From positions 62,001-126,000 of the forward strand of contig WNNJ02002511.1 of the NCBI GenBank assembly GCA_012934845.2: DNA of 64,000 nucleotides, read 5' to 3'. The notes under the pieces are model-generated. The model did not search any database and was not told the origin of the DNA. It was given only the letters and a program-made list of their open reading frames with translations. Shown one piece after another: positions 43,240 through 54,769 of this stretch (positions are counted from its first letter, which is position 1; each line of letters begins with the position of its first letter). The DNA comes from Pomphorhynchus laevis. Its lineage: Eukaryota > Acanthocephala > Palaeacanthocephala > Echinorhynchida > Pomphorhynchidae. Position numbers and translations under genes: made by a program.

Positions 43240-43410
43240 AGTTTCATCTAACAACTGGGCGCCACCTGACAACCTGAAAATTTCGTATACAAAGATTTGT
43301 TCGCCTTTAGATATACGACTTCTTAATTCACTGTTTGCTTCTCTTAACTTCAACCGCTCTTCTGGCGATATCGCAGAGTATTTGATGCGAACGGGCTTTC
43401 AGGCGGTAAC
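43240..43410 (-). pseudogene. LINE ORF1 C-terminal scrap
   Basis: The minus strand reads IKYSAISPEERLKLREANSE, LRSRISKGEQIFVYE and LSGGAQL. This matches the C-terminal domain of D-type ORF1 proteins (LTIDERNQLRQEK ... KSGEDNLAIRN at 8.6 kb). Confidence 0.6.
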
Positions 43411-43423
43411 TTTGCATTAATAA

Positions 43424-43521
43424 AAGACTTGTATAGTCTTTTATAGACTATACAAGTCTTCAGCTAAAAGACTTGTATAGTCTTTTAGCTGAAGTCCTAC
43501 ATGTGTAGGACTTCAGCTAAA
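43424..43521. repeat. chain of three overlapping palindromes at the duplication edge
   Basis: Perfect inverted repeats: 43424-43460 (15-bp arms, AAGACTTGTATAGTC), 43461-43491 (12-bp arms, CAGCTAAAAGAC) and 43484-43521 (17-bp arms, TTTAGCTGAAGTCCTAC). The right arm of the last is already inside the duplicated block. Confidence 0.95.
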
Positions 43522-43856
43522 CCTTTTATTGGATTTAATCTAAAATGTTCGCTGATCAGCGAAGATATTTTTACTTATCCACATTGCAATAAGTGTCATA
43601 AGTGGGGGCATTGGGCCTCCACTTGTAAGTTACCTCAACTGTGTGGCATATGCAGCAGTGGTTCCTGCTCTGCCCTGGCTAATAATTCCAAATGCTCAGC
43701 CAACCCACTCTGTAACAACTGCGGATTGAGGCATCCGTCTTGGTCCCGCAAGTGCCAGCATTTTACTAAATACAAGAATAAATATGTTCCTTCGTCTGCT
43801 GCTACTAAGACCTCTTTTTCTGACGCAGCCAAGACAATTCCTCATGACAGAATAAT
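43501..43856 (+). pseudogene. E LINE ORF1, C-terminal half (duplicate)
   Basis: From MCRTSAKPFIGFNLKC through the CCHC knuckles CNKCHKWGHWASTC and CNNCGLRHPSWSRKC. No E sequence lies to its left; the duplication edge at 43500 cuts the protein. The continuation after about 43856 is A LINE tail. Confidence 0.8.
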
Positions 43857-46800
43857 AATACAAATTAATAATAATACAAAATTATTTAACGTGGCAAATG
43901 CGTGCCAGCTGCACGCTTACAAGTCCAATAACAAAAAATGAAAAAGTCGAGCAAATAAATTGATTAAATAGGATCGGATTTGGCGTTTGAAGCAAGGCAG
44001 GAAGCTTGATTGGCGTATATGAATGGGTAGATGATTCCGCGATAGAAGAGCAGCCACCAGGAGGGAGCGGAGTCCAAATGAGGTAGAGTAGTTTGGGACA
44101 TGTAAAATAAGGGAATTACAGGAACGCAAGGAACAGTAAACAAGACGAGAATTATTAAGAAAAGGAAGGTTGAGAAATGAAGGGGTATGCAAAGTTACAA
44201 GGCGGAAATCAACGAGAAGAAGACGAATTTGAACACGACAATAAATTGTAGGCAAATCGAGAGAAGCAAGATGGTAAGATGTATGATCAAAACGACGAAG
44301 ACGGAGGAGAACTAGGACGGCAGCGTTGATGATGCGTTGTAAAGGAAGAAGAGTGGATTTAGGTGAGTTGGAAAATAGACTAAGACAATAATCGAGTCTA
44401 GAAAAAAGGAGAGAAGATATGAGATTCATACAAGAAGGTAAATCAATCAATCTACGAACTTGACGGAGATTGCAGAGTATCAAGGTAGATGAGCGTACTT
44501 TATCTCTAACGAAAGATTTAAGTGAAAGTCGGTTGAAATGGAAGCCTAGGAAAACGAGATTATCAACGATAGGAAAAATTGTAGAATTTAATGATACGGA
44601 AGGAGGTTCGAAGCCGAGGCGTCGAGGTAGTATCCACATAATTTTGGATTTATCAGGATTCAGAGAAAGGCGAAGTGAAGAAAGATGATTGGAAATTGAG
44701 ACAATACAGTCGGAAGCAGAAACACTAAGATCGTGAATACGATAGACAGGTGCATGAGCATAGATGAGATGTCATCAGCATATTGTATAACATGGAAGTT
44801 GAATTTATCAGAAATCGAAGACAAATCACTGAGAAGAAGAGAGAAAAGCGTAGGGCCCAATACGGAGCCTTGTGGAACACCGGACGGGATTGACGAAGGA
44901 TGGGAGAAAGAAGAGTTAGAATATACGCGAAATGTACGGTTTGATAGATATGAAGAAAACCATGATACAGTGGGTAAAGAGAAGCCATAATCATGACGAA
45001 GGCGATGGAGAAGAATCGAGTGATCGACGATGTCAAAAGCAGACGATAGATCAAGAGAAACTATGACACTACATAATTTATGATCGCGCGAGATGAGTAA
45101 GTCATTATAAACTATAAGACAGGCAATTTCAGTAGAGTGATTAGAGCGAAAAGCGGCTTGGAAGGGAGGAAATAAGTTCGAGGAAAAGAGATATGTATTA
45201 ACTTGCTTGAGAACCAGGAGTCGAGAAATTGCTTTTTGATGAGAGGACGAACAGTGGCGCATTTCCAGATGGAAGGAAATGTACTGCTACGGATGGACGA
45301 GTTGAACAATGTGGTTAGGAAGGGTAAGATAGAGGAGCAGATATTTTTAAGCAAGTGAGTGGGAATTGGGTCAGAGGGAGAGGTTTTATTAGGTAATGAC
45401 AGCAGAACCGAAGAGACTTCATCAGATGAAACGGGAAGAAGGTGGAATAGCTCTGGGAGGGAAGCGGTGCATGCGAACTATGTCGGAAAACGATTTTTAA
45501 GAGTGGAGGATTGAGATGATTGGATTTAGTGGATTTGTTTAAACGAATAAAGGATACAGGAAGCGATATTATTGAAGAGTGATGGGTTATCATCAGGAAG
45601 AATGGTTGCTAGGATAGACCTGAAAGCAGATACATCATCATCAATGCGAGATTGTGGATAAGCAGATTCGGAAAGCTTTAAGTTTGATATGATAATACAG
45701 CGATTGCGCGAAGGAAAACTATTTAGTGGAAGTGGTGGACGGACAGAGCTGGTAGGAATCGAAGCAGATGAGCAGATAGAAGTGGAAATGACAGGGGTGC
45801 TTGCTCTAATTACAGGGGTAGTTGGAGCAAGTGTGACAGGAGCGGGGTGTTGAATCGGTTAATCAGGGATGTGACTGGAGATGATTTTGAAGGTAGGATG
45901 TTAATTATTTGGAAGTGATACGTGGGAGGTAGAGTAAGGAAAATTAAGATAGGTTGGGGCATGTGTGACAGGAGTGAAGTGTTGAATCAGTTGATCGGAA
46001 ATGTTACTGGAAATGATTTTGATGGAAGGATGTAGATTATTGTAAAGTGATACGTCGGAGGTAGAGTAAGGAGAATTTAGATAAGTTGGAGCATGTGTAA
46101 CATGAGTGGAGTATTGAATCGGTTGATCGGAGATGTTACTGGAAATGATTTTTACGGAATGATGTAAATTATTGAGAAGTGATACGGGGTAGGTCGAGTA
46201 AGGAGTACATGAAGAGAATAAAGAATTTTGAGATTTATTTAAATTGGGGAGGAATAGGAAAGAGGAGGTACGAGATGAAAAGCTTTACCGTTAGCATTGT
46301 TAGAATGAGGAAGATTAATGGAAGTTTGGTTCGTAGTTGAACGAGGAGTGTTTGAGAGAGTAGGTTCAATAATGGGGTTATAATATGCGAAGTCAGGTGT
46401 TGATGCGAGGGAAACATCTAAAACAGCATTGGTTTGAGTGGTCGTGTGTGATACAGGAGTAGAGGAGCAGGATAACTGTAGTAGTCGTACTGATGTACAA
46501 AATCCGCATGTGAACTGTTTACGTTTATACACTGTGTGGTCGGATATTTTAACACGAACAAGTGTCCATACATCGCAATCTTTGGAATTGCATCCAACTT
46601 TAAAACTGGTATAACCATCATTGCATTCCGATGTGGAAGATGCTTGATCAGGAACAGGGATCTGAGATCGCGCATTTTTAGGCATAACTTTTTATCGAGA
46701 AATTGAGCTCAATCCGCGAACGTAGCAAGCGGAACTGACAGGAATAATCTGAAACTGACAGGAATTGTTTAAGAATTTATTAAGTATTTTAAGAATTTTT

Positions 46801-46970
46801 TAAGTAGTTTATGAATTTTTTAATCGATACTTGTCTCTAGTTGCAGTTTGGTTGCCTAAATAAACGCGCTGAGATTTAATATCCAGCAATAAAGATCGCG
46901 TCTTGTCGTTTTCAATTGTTTGATATTAACAGTCATCAATACCAATAAATGCATTACTACAACGGGAGAG
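43857..46970 (-). mobile_element. A-family LINE with internal deletion (duplicate)
   Basis: Second copy of 16371-19480. RT frames are 45354-45112, 45262-44660 and 44639-43917; a one-base loss around 44768 in the codons after the YADD box splits the RT that is continuous in copy 1. ORF1 is at 46685-45490, with the three-unit repeat at about 45825-46205. Confidence 0.9.
46239..46685 (-). pseudogene. A LINE ORF1 N-terminal part (duplicate)
   Basis: Same protein as at 18749-19195: MPKNARSQIPVPDQASS, zinc module VGCNSKDCDVWTLVRV and FTCGFC, Ser/Thr-rich linker. The RRM-like C-terminal part continues in the other frame down to about 45490. Confidence 0.85.
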
Positions 46971-47020
46971 CGTAGGTACAACTGTATTTGTCGATCCTGA
47001 GTTTACATTGAATAGTATTA

Positions 47021-47780
47021 TTAATTTAGCAGCCATACAGAAACCACATAAAAACGGCGTCGTTTAATGGAGAATAGATCTAGTGTTGAAGAGGCCGAGG
47101 CGGAAACAGTGTGTGGTAGTGAATTGGTCTGGCGGAGAAGACACATGGGAGATGGAACGCCATCGAATTTTGTGAAGGGAGTAGGTTTGACGACCGGAGA
47201 TATAGAGAGAGGATAATGATAATAAAGAGGGTGGTAAACGATGTGATGAAAGGTTATGGGTGGAAGGATCGCGGATGTTGGTTGAGGTGATTTTGATTGA
47301 TTGATGTAGATTATTGAGAAGAGAGACAGGACAATTGTTGGCCGATTCTTTGAGTTGACGTTGAATACTAATGCTAATTTAGCAGCTGTGCAGAAATCAC
47401 ATAAAAACGGCATCGTTTTAATTTTACTTCTCGAATACTCAGGGACATTCACAATTGTCCATATTTCATAATCCGCTGAGTCACAACCAATTTCGAGAGT
47501 AACAAAATCATTATTTTGTTTGATTGAAGATTTTTGCCCAATGTCGTGTGCTGCTTCAACGGAAATGGTATTATTCTTCTGCTTAGGCATTGTTAATTCG
47601 TTCGTCGATGAATATCTTTCGTCGATGAATATCGTTCGTAGATGAATTTCGTTTATATCGTTTTTAACATTTATATCCTGGTTTTTGTCAAGAGCAACTA
47701 TGCGGCTAACAACATAGGCTTCCAATGCTTTCGGAGGCATTGGTTCACTAGGTATACGGATCGCAATATATTATAATTAT
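47021..47780 (-). pseudogene. A-like ORF1 fragment and RLE scrap (duplicate)
   Basis: Duplicate of 19531-20290, with one visible residue change near the end of the frame (STLDLFS against STIDLFS). Confidence 0.75.
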
Positions 47781-47978
47781 AACTTTATATATAATATTAT
47801 AATATATTAAAAGAGTTTGTGAGATAAATATATACAAAGGAGATGAAGGAACCTGGAGCATTATCACAGAACAGTTGCTTACAATCAGTTAGTTGAGAGG
47901 TTACAACTGTCAAAAAGCAAATATCTGATTATAAGAGATTTTAACAACTACAAATAAAGTGTGAAAAACGAATGACAA

Positions 47979-48476
47979 ATGGGACGACGAAAACGTACGT
48001 CTGAAAGTACTACCTTAACTGAATCGATGCATAATCCTCACGATCTCACGACTGAGTATAGAAAGAGGTTCAAGTCGCTTGTGACGCAACCGACTGTCAG
48101 CGTTGGACTACTTTGTCCATACCATATCATCAATCTATTGACAGCGATCAGAAATTTCTCTGTGGTTTTTGCTCAGCGGTCATGTTGCACCGGATGCAGT
48201 CTGTACTGGAAACTCTTACCAATGCGGCTATTGACGTAACGCCACATGATGACGCTGATATTCAGCTTCTAAAGACAATAGGCTATTGCCTAAGACAACT
48301 GATGATGCCCTTCCGCTTACAGCCGACATAGCTAATGTCCAATCTGCACCGTCTACATCTTCTACTGCGAATAAACTAGTTCCTACCAGGCCACGCTTCA
48401 TGTCAATTGCAACCTGTGATGAGCGTGGAATTGAGGCAACTCGGAATTCCGTAAAGATGCTAATTGAGGCGGACAA
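47979..48476 (+). pseudogene. D-like LINE ORF1 N-terminal region
   Basis: Two overlapping frames: MGRRKRTSESTTLTESM up to KSLV, then the zinc-module frame (CDATDCQRWTTLSIPY; KFLCGFC; HRMQSVLETLTNAAIDVT). A third frame (48286-48480) holds ADIANVQSAPSTSSTAN and a likely coiled linker. The zinc module keeps all four Cys and the Trp. One frame change lies near 48090. Confidence 0.65.
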
Positions 48477-50124
48477 TTGAGTGAATCTCAGGTAAGCGTA
48501 CGCGATTCTATTACTCCTACTCGCATTTGGACGAGAGGTTGTGGTTGTTCAAGAATATTGAGAAATACAGCTCCTGACACCGACACAATACAATATTTTT
48601 AAGTATGTCCAGACAGGAGCATAGTGCTTCCTCCGCAAATTCCTTCTGTCGCCATCCCAACGGGTCGGGATGACGAGTCGGATTCATCAAATGTACCAAA
48701 GTATGTTGCGCCGAAGAACGACACAACGGCCTAGGAAATCATACTTCAAGACGTTCGGAACGATTCTAATGATGCGTCGAGTGACCGAGCCGCACGAACA
48801 TCAGATCCACCAACACACATTCCACTGCTGTCTTTGCATGCAGCCGAAAATTTTCTACCGTACGTTGGTTGCAAGTTCCCAGCACCAGACTCCGCTGTAA
48901 GGCGCTCAGCCCAACAACTTTGGGCAATTCGCAACCACGGTTCCCTGCTCGTTTAAACAATACGGCACACTCTAGTGGGTTGAAAATACGGACAAAGCTC
49001 CCGCCGATCCTGTCGATTCTTGGACTAGTTTGTGCGGCGGATTTGGTGTGCCTGCTAGATCGAGCGCCTTAAAACGTAGCTACGATCGCTCTCAGGCTCT
49101 CCCTTTTAGCAAATGTAGTTGAGTCAAAGTCTTCTAATCATTTGGAAAGAATCAACCATGATGTACAGGCCGTAAAATTACTACTCAAATATCGAATCTG
49201 ACGTCCCTTCGTCTTCCAACTATACCCGGTGATGTGGTTTCCCGAATCATAGATCATGCGTATTTGATTTCAGCGAGCGATACGTTTTGGAAGTACTGAG
49301 ACAGCTGCTGAATTCACTTTCTGATGGTCCAGACAGACTGACTCCCTTACTTTTTTATGAAGCGCTGATATCATACTTTCTAATGACTGGAAGAAGTCTC
49401 TGCTTCTTCCACTGTTCAAGAAGGGCGAACGTACTTCTGTGAATAATTACCGACCTATCAGTCTCACTTGTGTGGCTTGTAAAGTTCTCGAAAAACTAAT
49501 TGATAAAGCTCTCAGTTTCAACCTTGAAATTCTCAATATATTCAGTGATGTACATCATGGCTTCAGAAAGAACAGATCTACGATCACCAATCTTGCAGCA
49601 TTAAGACACAGTTAGGCTGATTCTATGCGATCAGGTGTTGGACTCGATGTGCTTTCTTTGATCTGCCTAAAGCCTTGGACTGTGTGAAACATGACATTCT
49701 ACTCTCAGCACTTTGGCACTTCTGTATCAGATGTCCTATCCATAGATGACTGCATTCATTCCTAACATCTCGTTTCTTCGCAGTCAAGATCGGCGGTGTC
49801 TTGTCTGAATGACGTCCTATGTTTGTAGAGGTTCCTCAGGGGTGTGTAATCAGTCCACTACTCTTCAACGTCTACATCAACTAACTCCCATCTGTCATAA
49901 ATTCACAGTGTCTTCTGTACGCTGACGACCTCAAAATATGGCGTTCATTAAATAGTCCCAGTGATGTAACTATACTCCAGAAAGATGTCAAGATGGTTTC
50001 TCGATTGTGCAATGCTGTCGAACTCAAAGTGAACCCTGCGAAATGTTTCCACCTACATATTGGATAAGGGACCTTCAGTGGTAGCTACCGAATTGATGGT
50101 TGTCAGATTGTAAAGATCTCGCAA

Positions 50125-50526
50125 ATGTCGGACCTAGGTGTGATTGTAACTAGTGACTTAGGCTCCCGCTCTCATGTCGATCATGTTGTAAGCAAGTACG
50201 TTCGCCTCCTCGGTCTAGTACGTAGGGTGTTCGGTCATCTTGATTCTGTGGGATTGCGTCCTCTTTACCAATGCGCAATCCTCCCACACATGCTGTATGG
50301 GTCCGTCGTTGCTCACCCTCAGTTCCAGCTTGAGCTGGACGCTTACGAACGCATTCTCCATCGGTGCACACATTTGGTGCGGTCCATACGTTCGTTACCT
50401 TACGAGGAACGCCTGCGCTGTCTTGACGTTCCCCCAGTGAAAATTTCACTAAAATTTAATGATATGATGTTCGTGTGGAGGTGCTTGACCACCCAGGCCA
50501 CTGTTGCAAGGACACGTTTGAACTAA
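50125..50526 (+). pseudogene. D-like LINE RT thumb
   Basis: 133 codons: MSDLGVIVTSDLGSRSHVDH, LLGLVRRVFGHLDSVGLRPL, CAILPHMLYGSVVAHPQFQL, RCTHLVRSIRSLPYEERLRC. This is the longest open stretch left in this copy. Confidence 0.75.
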
Positions 50527-50850
50527 GAACCAACGATCGCCTACGTAGTCACAACTATATGCTGAAGAGAAGATGAGCCTGCAATAAACGAATATCAACA
50601 AATCATGACAGAATTGTACCTATCTAGAATGGTCTACCTGCTGTGACGATAAATGGTAACCTGGGGAGTTTTAAACGACGGTTGCGAAATTACCTCAGGA
50701 TGCGTTGTCGTCATGCCTGAATTGCACATTATTTCGTTTATTTATTTAATTTTTTCTTCTGTTTTCCCTGTTGTGAACCAACATGTTCGAGCTGTTCAAG
50801 CTCTTTATGTTGTCGAAAATATAATAATAAGTATGTTATTATTATAAGTA

Positions 50851-51264
50851 ATTTGATATTATTGTAATATTATTGATAGTATTTAATATCATCAAGACAA
50901 TTTTTTAACGATTGCTTCAATAAACTGACGAAATGGTAAAATTTTGAACAAGTGAATTTTTGCCATGTCACATTAACATTTGTACAGCAAAATTAGCCGA
51001 TGTCGAATGGAAAACAGTCAGTAAGATCCTTAAATTTTACGATTTAATTCGTAAATTAGACAAGTAGTGCAAATAACGCGGAATAAATGTTATCTTGATA
51101 CTTTAGAATAAAAACTAAACAACATTGACCTTAGGTCTTAATTCTGACACTGCATATTATCTATTAATAAAAATACTGATTACAAAAATTCTTAGTTGTA
51201 AAAAATCTAAATTGTGGAATATTTTTAGATTTATTTATTTATATCTTACAGTCTTACAGTCTGA
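50851..51264. other. AT-rich spacer; no gene
   Basis: Nothing recognised. A TCTTACAGTCT(G)-type short repeat at 51245-51285 sits at the 5' edge of the next LINE fragment. Confidence 0.45.
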
Positions 51265-52095
51265 TCTTAAATCTTACAGTCTGATCTCGATACATTGACG
51301 TATTGGTCAGCTGAGAACTATTTAAGTATTAATGTGACAAAATGTGCATACATGCACGTAGGGAATAAGTTTTCGACAACCAGCTACTCAATTAACTTAC
51401 AACCAATTCCTATGGTTCGTCAATATAGAGACTTGGGCGTTGTCGTTTCGGATGATCTAGGCACTAGGAAAAATACAGAGCAAATATGTGCTAGAGCAAC
51501 TCGAATTTCTGGTATGATTTCCAGATGTTTTAGTAAATTAGAAATTGAGTCATTTAAACTGTTATTCACTACTCTCTGTTCAAGTGTTCTTAACTATTAG
51601 TCTCCAGCATCATACCCAGTTAACAAATCGGAAGAGTTTCGTATTGAACAGGATTGCGACGTTCTTCTAAACGGGTAGCGGGTCTTCATAACCTTACTTA
51701 TAAGGAACGGTTAAGTCGCCTTAATATGCTTTCGTTATCTTCACTTCGAGCACTAAATGACCTGGTTGTAGTGTGGCGGGCGATGAGCAATCCTGATAAT
51801 TTCTTTAGAAGTCTATTTCGTAAGCAAAATGACTCAAGATTACGTGGTCATCCACTTATGTTACAACGTAAACACTGGTGTAAAAAAAGAAGCATTAATT
51901 TTGCCGTGCGTGTCATTCCAGCTTAGAACAGTTTACCGGCGGAAGTGGTGAAGCAAACCAGCAGACGTGGATTTGTATCTACTTTGAAGAAACTGACTAA
52001 TTTTTAATTACTTTGTTGTTAGTTTCCTTTTTATATTTTAAATTGTGAAGGTGTCTATTAAGCTACGTTCGCTGACATTCTAGTAATAATAATTT
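51265..52095 (+). mobile_element. D-family LINE, RT thumb and 3' end
   Basis: 51295-51600 has YLSINVTKCAYMHVGNK, QYRDLGVVVSDDLGTRK and ISGMISRCFSKLEIESF. 51654-51926 has SKRVAGLHNLTYKERLSRL and RLRGHPLMLQRKHW. The C-terminus continues to about 52000 (NSLPAEVVKQTSRRGFVS). 5' truncated. The 3' tail has TAATAATAATTT near 52090. Confidence 0.8.
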
Positions 52096-52376
52096 CCAAA
52101 AATCGCTGTGAATGATACTATCTTAATAAATAAGTTCATTTTCATCTTCCGTAGCACTCCTGATCCTTCCATTTTCCGTTGTTTCTCTCATTTCCGTAAT
52201 TTCCCTTTTTATCTATTTCTCTTTCCCCAGTTCCCTTTAATAATAATATATTAATAATATTAATATATTAATTTTTTTATATATACCTGATTTATTTCAA
52301 AAATTACATTCAAGGTATCCTGCAAATGGACTCATTTAAAACAAACAAAATTAAAATAAGTATTCATTTGATGTAA
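52096..52376. other. spacer and 3' UTR of the RLE element
   Basis: A pyrimidine-rich patch at 52140-52230 is followed by a TTAATAATATATTAATA-type tract (52235-52275). The tract looks like the tail of the minus-strand RLE element, with an AATAAA (minus) near 52300. Confidence 0.5.
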
Positions 52377-53915
52377 TCACCGTCTCCGTATTGGAATGTT
52401 GCCAGAATGGCGCAGGATCTTTGATCTTGATGCTCTTAAGCAAGCCGATACCATTCTAGCCGAAGATATGCCGATTGATGTGTGCAAAGCACTCATCTCA
52501 TCACTATAGTCTGTTCCTTTTTTATCTGATATTTTTCTAGCTAAGTTCTTCAGCAAAGCAGACGCTGCCGGTCCAATAGCGCCGTTGGTCGAAACTACGA
52601 ATGGAGAAAATGATGCATTTTCAATATCAATAATTCGTTCTTCGTATTTCGCTCGCTTTATGCTTTCGTGATATTCAAATGCAGCGGATGGTGACTTAAT
52701 AGTATAGGATGGTGCAAGATTATTGAAGATACAAACGTCGATGAACGTTCGCTCCATCCTAGTTCCAAAAAGTCCATTGCACACAATATCTGCTCGAGCT
52801 TCAGGTGTGCGAGTTGTCGTACTGGTCAAAAAGTTGTAGCATTCGGGTACTGCTGACAGACACGGTTCTAAGGCAACACAGCTACATGCAGTGGACAAAT
52901 ATCTAGATAGTGTATCTCGTATCTCGTAATGTCTAATTATTGTCAAGGCACCCCTACGACACGATAACGCATGACAGCAAGACATCTCTGATAAACAGAT
53001 GCATATACCCGATATGTCGTTTGGTGTCCATCCATACCGTGCTGCGACAGCATCTTGAAATTCATGATGTGACAGGTGGAATGATTTAAACGATAGTGGA
53101 CGGATTGTTAACCAGCTGGATGCGCCCTTCAAACTAGCGTACTGTAAAATATTTTCCGCATCCTCGAATAATCTGACGATATCAGCTCTTTTGGCTCTGA
53201 CAGTGGCCAAGTTTGTGCTGGTTATAAGTCTTCGGGCCTCATGTAGGGCATGAATTAATTCAGAAAAACTCAAATCTTTTGAGTAGGTGGACGTTAAAAT
53301 TCTTGATGACTCAAACTGCGATACTGCTTCCACGATAGGACTTCTTATGCCAAGGCCACCAACGGACGTTGGTAATGCAATAATTTGCTTCTGCATGTCA
53401 GATAGTTCGGTGTTGACAAGTATTTGTACAAATTGCCCATAAATCTCATCGTGTAATGGTTGCATGCTTTCAGGAGTGATTTTGGTCGTCCTTGAAAGGC
53501 GTATCCACTTTGATTGGGCTCCATATACGAATGCAGAATAAGCCGAGTGTGCATCAAACCTAGCAGCGTCAGTCAGCTTAGTGATTAGAGAGATAGACTT
53601 TGAAATCCGGTTGTGTACATCAGATTGTTTATATGTTGACGAACCAATAGGAGAACCAAGGATAACCAACCCATCTGTCACGACTTCTATGCTCGTTCCT
53701 GTAAACGCTGACTTTGCAAGATCTTCATTATTAGGATGTATCAACAGCTTCGACTTTCCTAGATTTACAATATAGCCGTAGTGGGGACCGTTGTCTGCAA
53801 GCCATTCCCACACCTTGTGCAGTGTAGATACGCTACCAACAAATGAAGCATCATCCGCATACCATCTCTGGAAAAGGCCGGGAACTGAGGCTTGTAGACG
53901 ATGAATAAGCACCAA
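52377..53915 (-). CDS. RLE element RT palm/thumb and restriction-like endonuclease (512 codons open)
   Basis: Starts in the RT palm (HRLQASVPGLFQRWYADDAS; catalytic YADD), then VNLGKSKLLIHPNNED and LVILGSPIGSSTYKQ. A long connecting region follows (LPTSVGGLGIRSPIVEAVSQ; LQYASLKGASSWL; EFQDAVAARYGWTP). Then a Cys/His zinc region (CICLSEMSCCHALSCRRGAL; IRHYEIRD). The nuclease has PEARADIVCNGLFG, RTFIDVCIFNN and HESIKRAKYEERI, fitting the RPD/D/K..KY pattern of PD-(D/E)XK restriction-like enzymes in R2-type elements. A closing SFSPFVVSTNGAIGPAA segment completes it. All key residues appear present. Confidence 0.88.
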   Translation of the reverse strand: MVLIHRLQASVPGLFQRWYADDASFVGSVSTLHKVWEWLADNGPHYGYIVNLGKSKLLIHPNNEDLAKSAFTGTSIEVVTDGLVILGSPIGSSTYKQSDVHNRISKSISLITKLTDAARFDAHSAYSAFVYGAQSKWIRLSRTTKITPESMQPLHDEIYGQFVQILVNTELSDMQKQIIALPTSVGGLGIRSPIVEAVSQFESSRILTSTYSKDLSFSELIHALHEARRLITSTNLATVRAKRADIVRLFEDAENILQYASLKGASSWLTIRPLSFKSFHLSHHEFQDAVAARYGWTPNDISGICICLSEMSCCHALSCRRGALTIIRHYEIRDTLSRYLSTACSCVALEPCLSAVPECYNFLTSTTTRTPEARADIVCNGLFGTRMERTFIDVCIFNNLAPSYTIKSPSAAFEYHESIKRAKYEERIIDIENASFSPFVVSTNGAIGPAASALLKNLARKISDKKGTDYSDEMSALHTSIGISSARMVSACLRASRSKILRHSGNIPIRRR

Positions 53916-54760
53916 CGAAGATACGGCAAAGCCGCTATTGCCAAAGGGTCCCCTTGTGTTAGGTCTTCTTGTGCCATGATAATATCGCCTTCCTCGATAA
54001 GCTGCGTATTATGTGAATATGTATTGTAAAGTGGCACAGATAAAGCTGGACATACCATCCCAACATTTGCCAGCAATAGTTCCCTATTGACACAATTGAA
54101 AGCATTCGCTGCATCGATAGCAAGTAAGCCAACCATATTGCTTCTCGAGAATTCACTGTTTATGCTACGAATCGCATATTTAATACCTGCCTGCTGACCG
54201 GCACAACGTTGCATAGCGCCTGCTACTGTTTGCAATTTTGGGGAAGCAACTTCGAGAATAACCTTACCAATCAATCGTCGGACGACCTCGCCAACTCCTA
54301 TTGGCCTAATCCCTGGTTTTTTATTGAGTGCGATTATCCTGCTGGCCGTGAATGCCTCCATATGGGTGGGGTTTATTGCTTCTGTGGCAATTTTATAAGC
54401 CATGTCAGCTAAAACATCGGCAAGACGTTGCGAGTGAGTCTTGAAACTGCTCAATAACGTTTTCATTATAACAGCAGTCATTCCGGATGGACCCGCACCG
54501 CCTTGTATTTTTTTAGCAGCTTTCATTATCCTGGTTCTATCAATAACTGTGTATTCAACTGGGTGGTGAGAAATACTCCCACTGAGACTATTTTCTTGGA
54601 GAGCGACCGCTTCCACGTCTCTGGCAGCGGGATGAAGATCTAGCAGAATATTCTTAATCGTCTGTCCATTCAGTTCGTCGTTCATCTTGAACAAGGCTGG
54701 TTCGTCATACTCTTGTATGGTAAGACTATTAAGCGCACCTCTTGTGTTTCCGGATTGCAT
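53765..54760 (-). pseudogene. RLE element RT, N-terminal part
   Basis: 331 codons: MQSGNTRGALNSLTIQEYDE, then KIQGGAGPSGMTAVIMKTLL (fingers), ASRIIALNKKPGIRPIGVGE, RCAGQQAGIKYAIRSI, LLAIDAANAFNCVNRELLLA (catalytic Asp) and AQEDLTQGDPLAIAALPYLR (motif of the palm). It leaves the correct frame around 53940, where the next frame takes over. The upstream end at about 54765 is where the A insertion begins. Confidence 0.85.
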
Positions 54761-54769
54761 GAGCCGAGA

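Larger units (their letters stand above)
43500..48198. repeat. segmental duplication, copy 2 (4.7 kb)
   Basis: Partner of 16013-20708. It contains in the same order: E ORF1 C-terminal half, an A LINE (minus) with the same internal deletion, an A-like ORF1 fragment, an RLE scrap and the start of a D ORF1. Single-base differences are scattered, a few of them altering LINE frames. At its right end the D ORF1 goes on past 48198. Confidence 0.95.
47790..50850 (+). mobile_element. D-like LINE, ORF1 to 3' end (decayed)
   Basis: ORF1 starts MGRRKRTSESTTLTESM at 47979. Zinc module CDATDCQRWTTLSIPY and SDQKFLCGFC, then SAVMLHRMQSVLETL. 48500-49200 has no recognisable domain and is probably worn ORF1 and EN. 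RT reads from about 49250: KKSLLLPLFKKGERT, NNYRPISLTCVACKVLEKL, HHGFRKNRSTITNL, the GVVISPLLFNVYIN-type segment and LYADDLKIWRSL at about 49.9 kb, then 50125-50526 (MSDLGVIVTSDLGSRSH). The tail TATGTTGTCGAAAATATAAT ends near 50850. Confidence 0.75.

Noticed and set aside
16430-48200. LTR retrotransposon or retrovirus-like element
   Set aside because: No long terminal repeats, integrase, protease or RNase H found. The CCHC knuckles belong to a LINE ORF1, and the 4.7-kb repeat pair is a segmental duplication, not terminal repeats.
48517-49072. Several short ORFs with Arg-rich content
   Set aside because: They overlap one another in different frames inside a decayed D-like LINE between ORF1 and RT, and none shows a domain.
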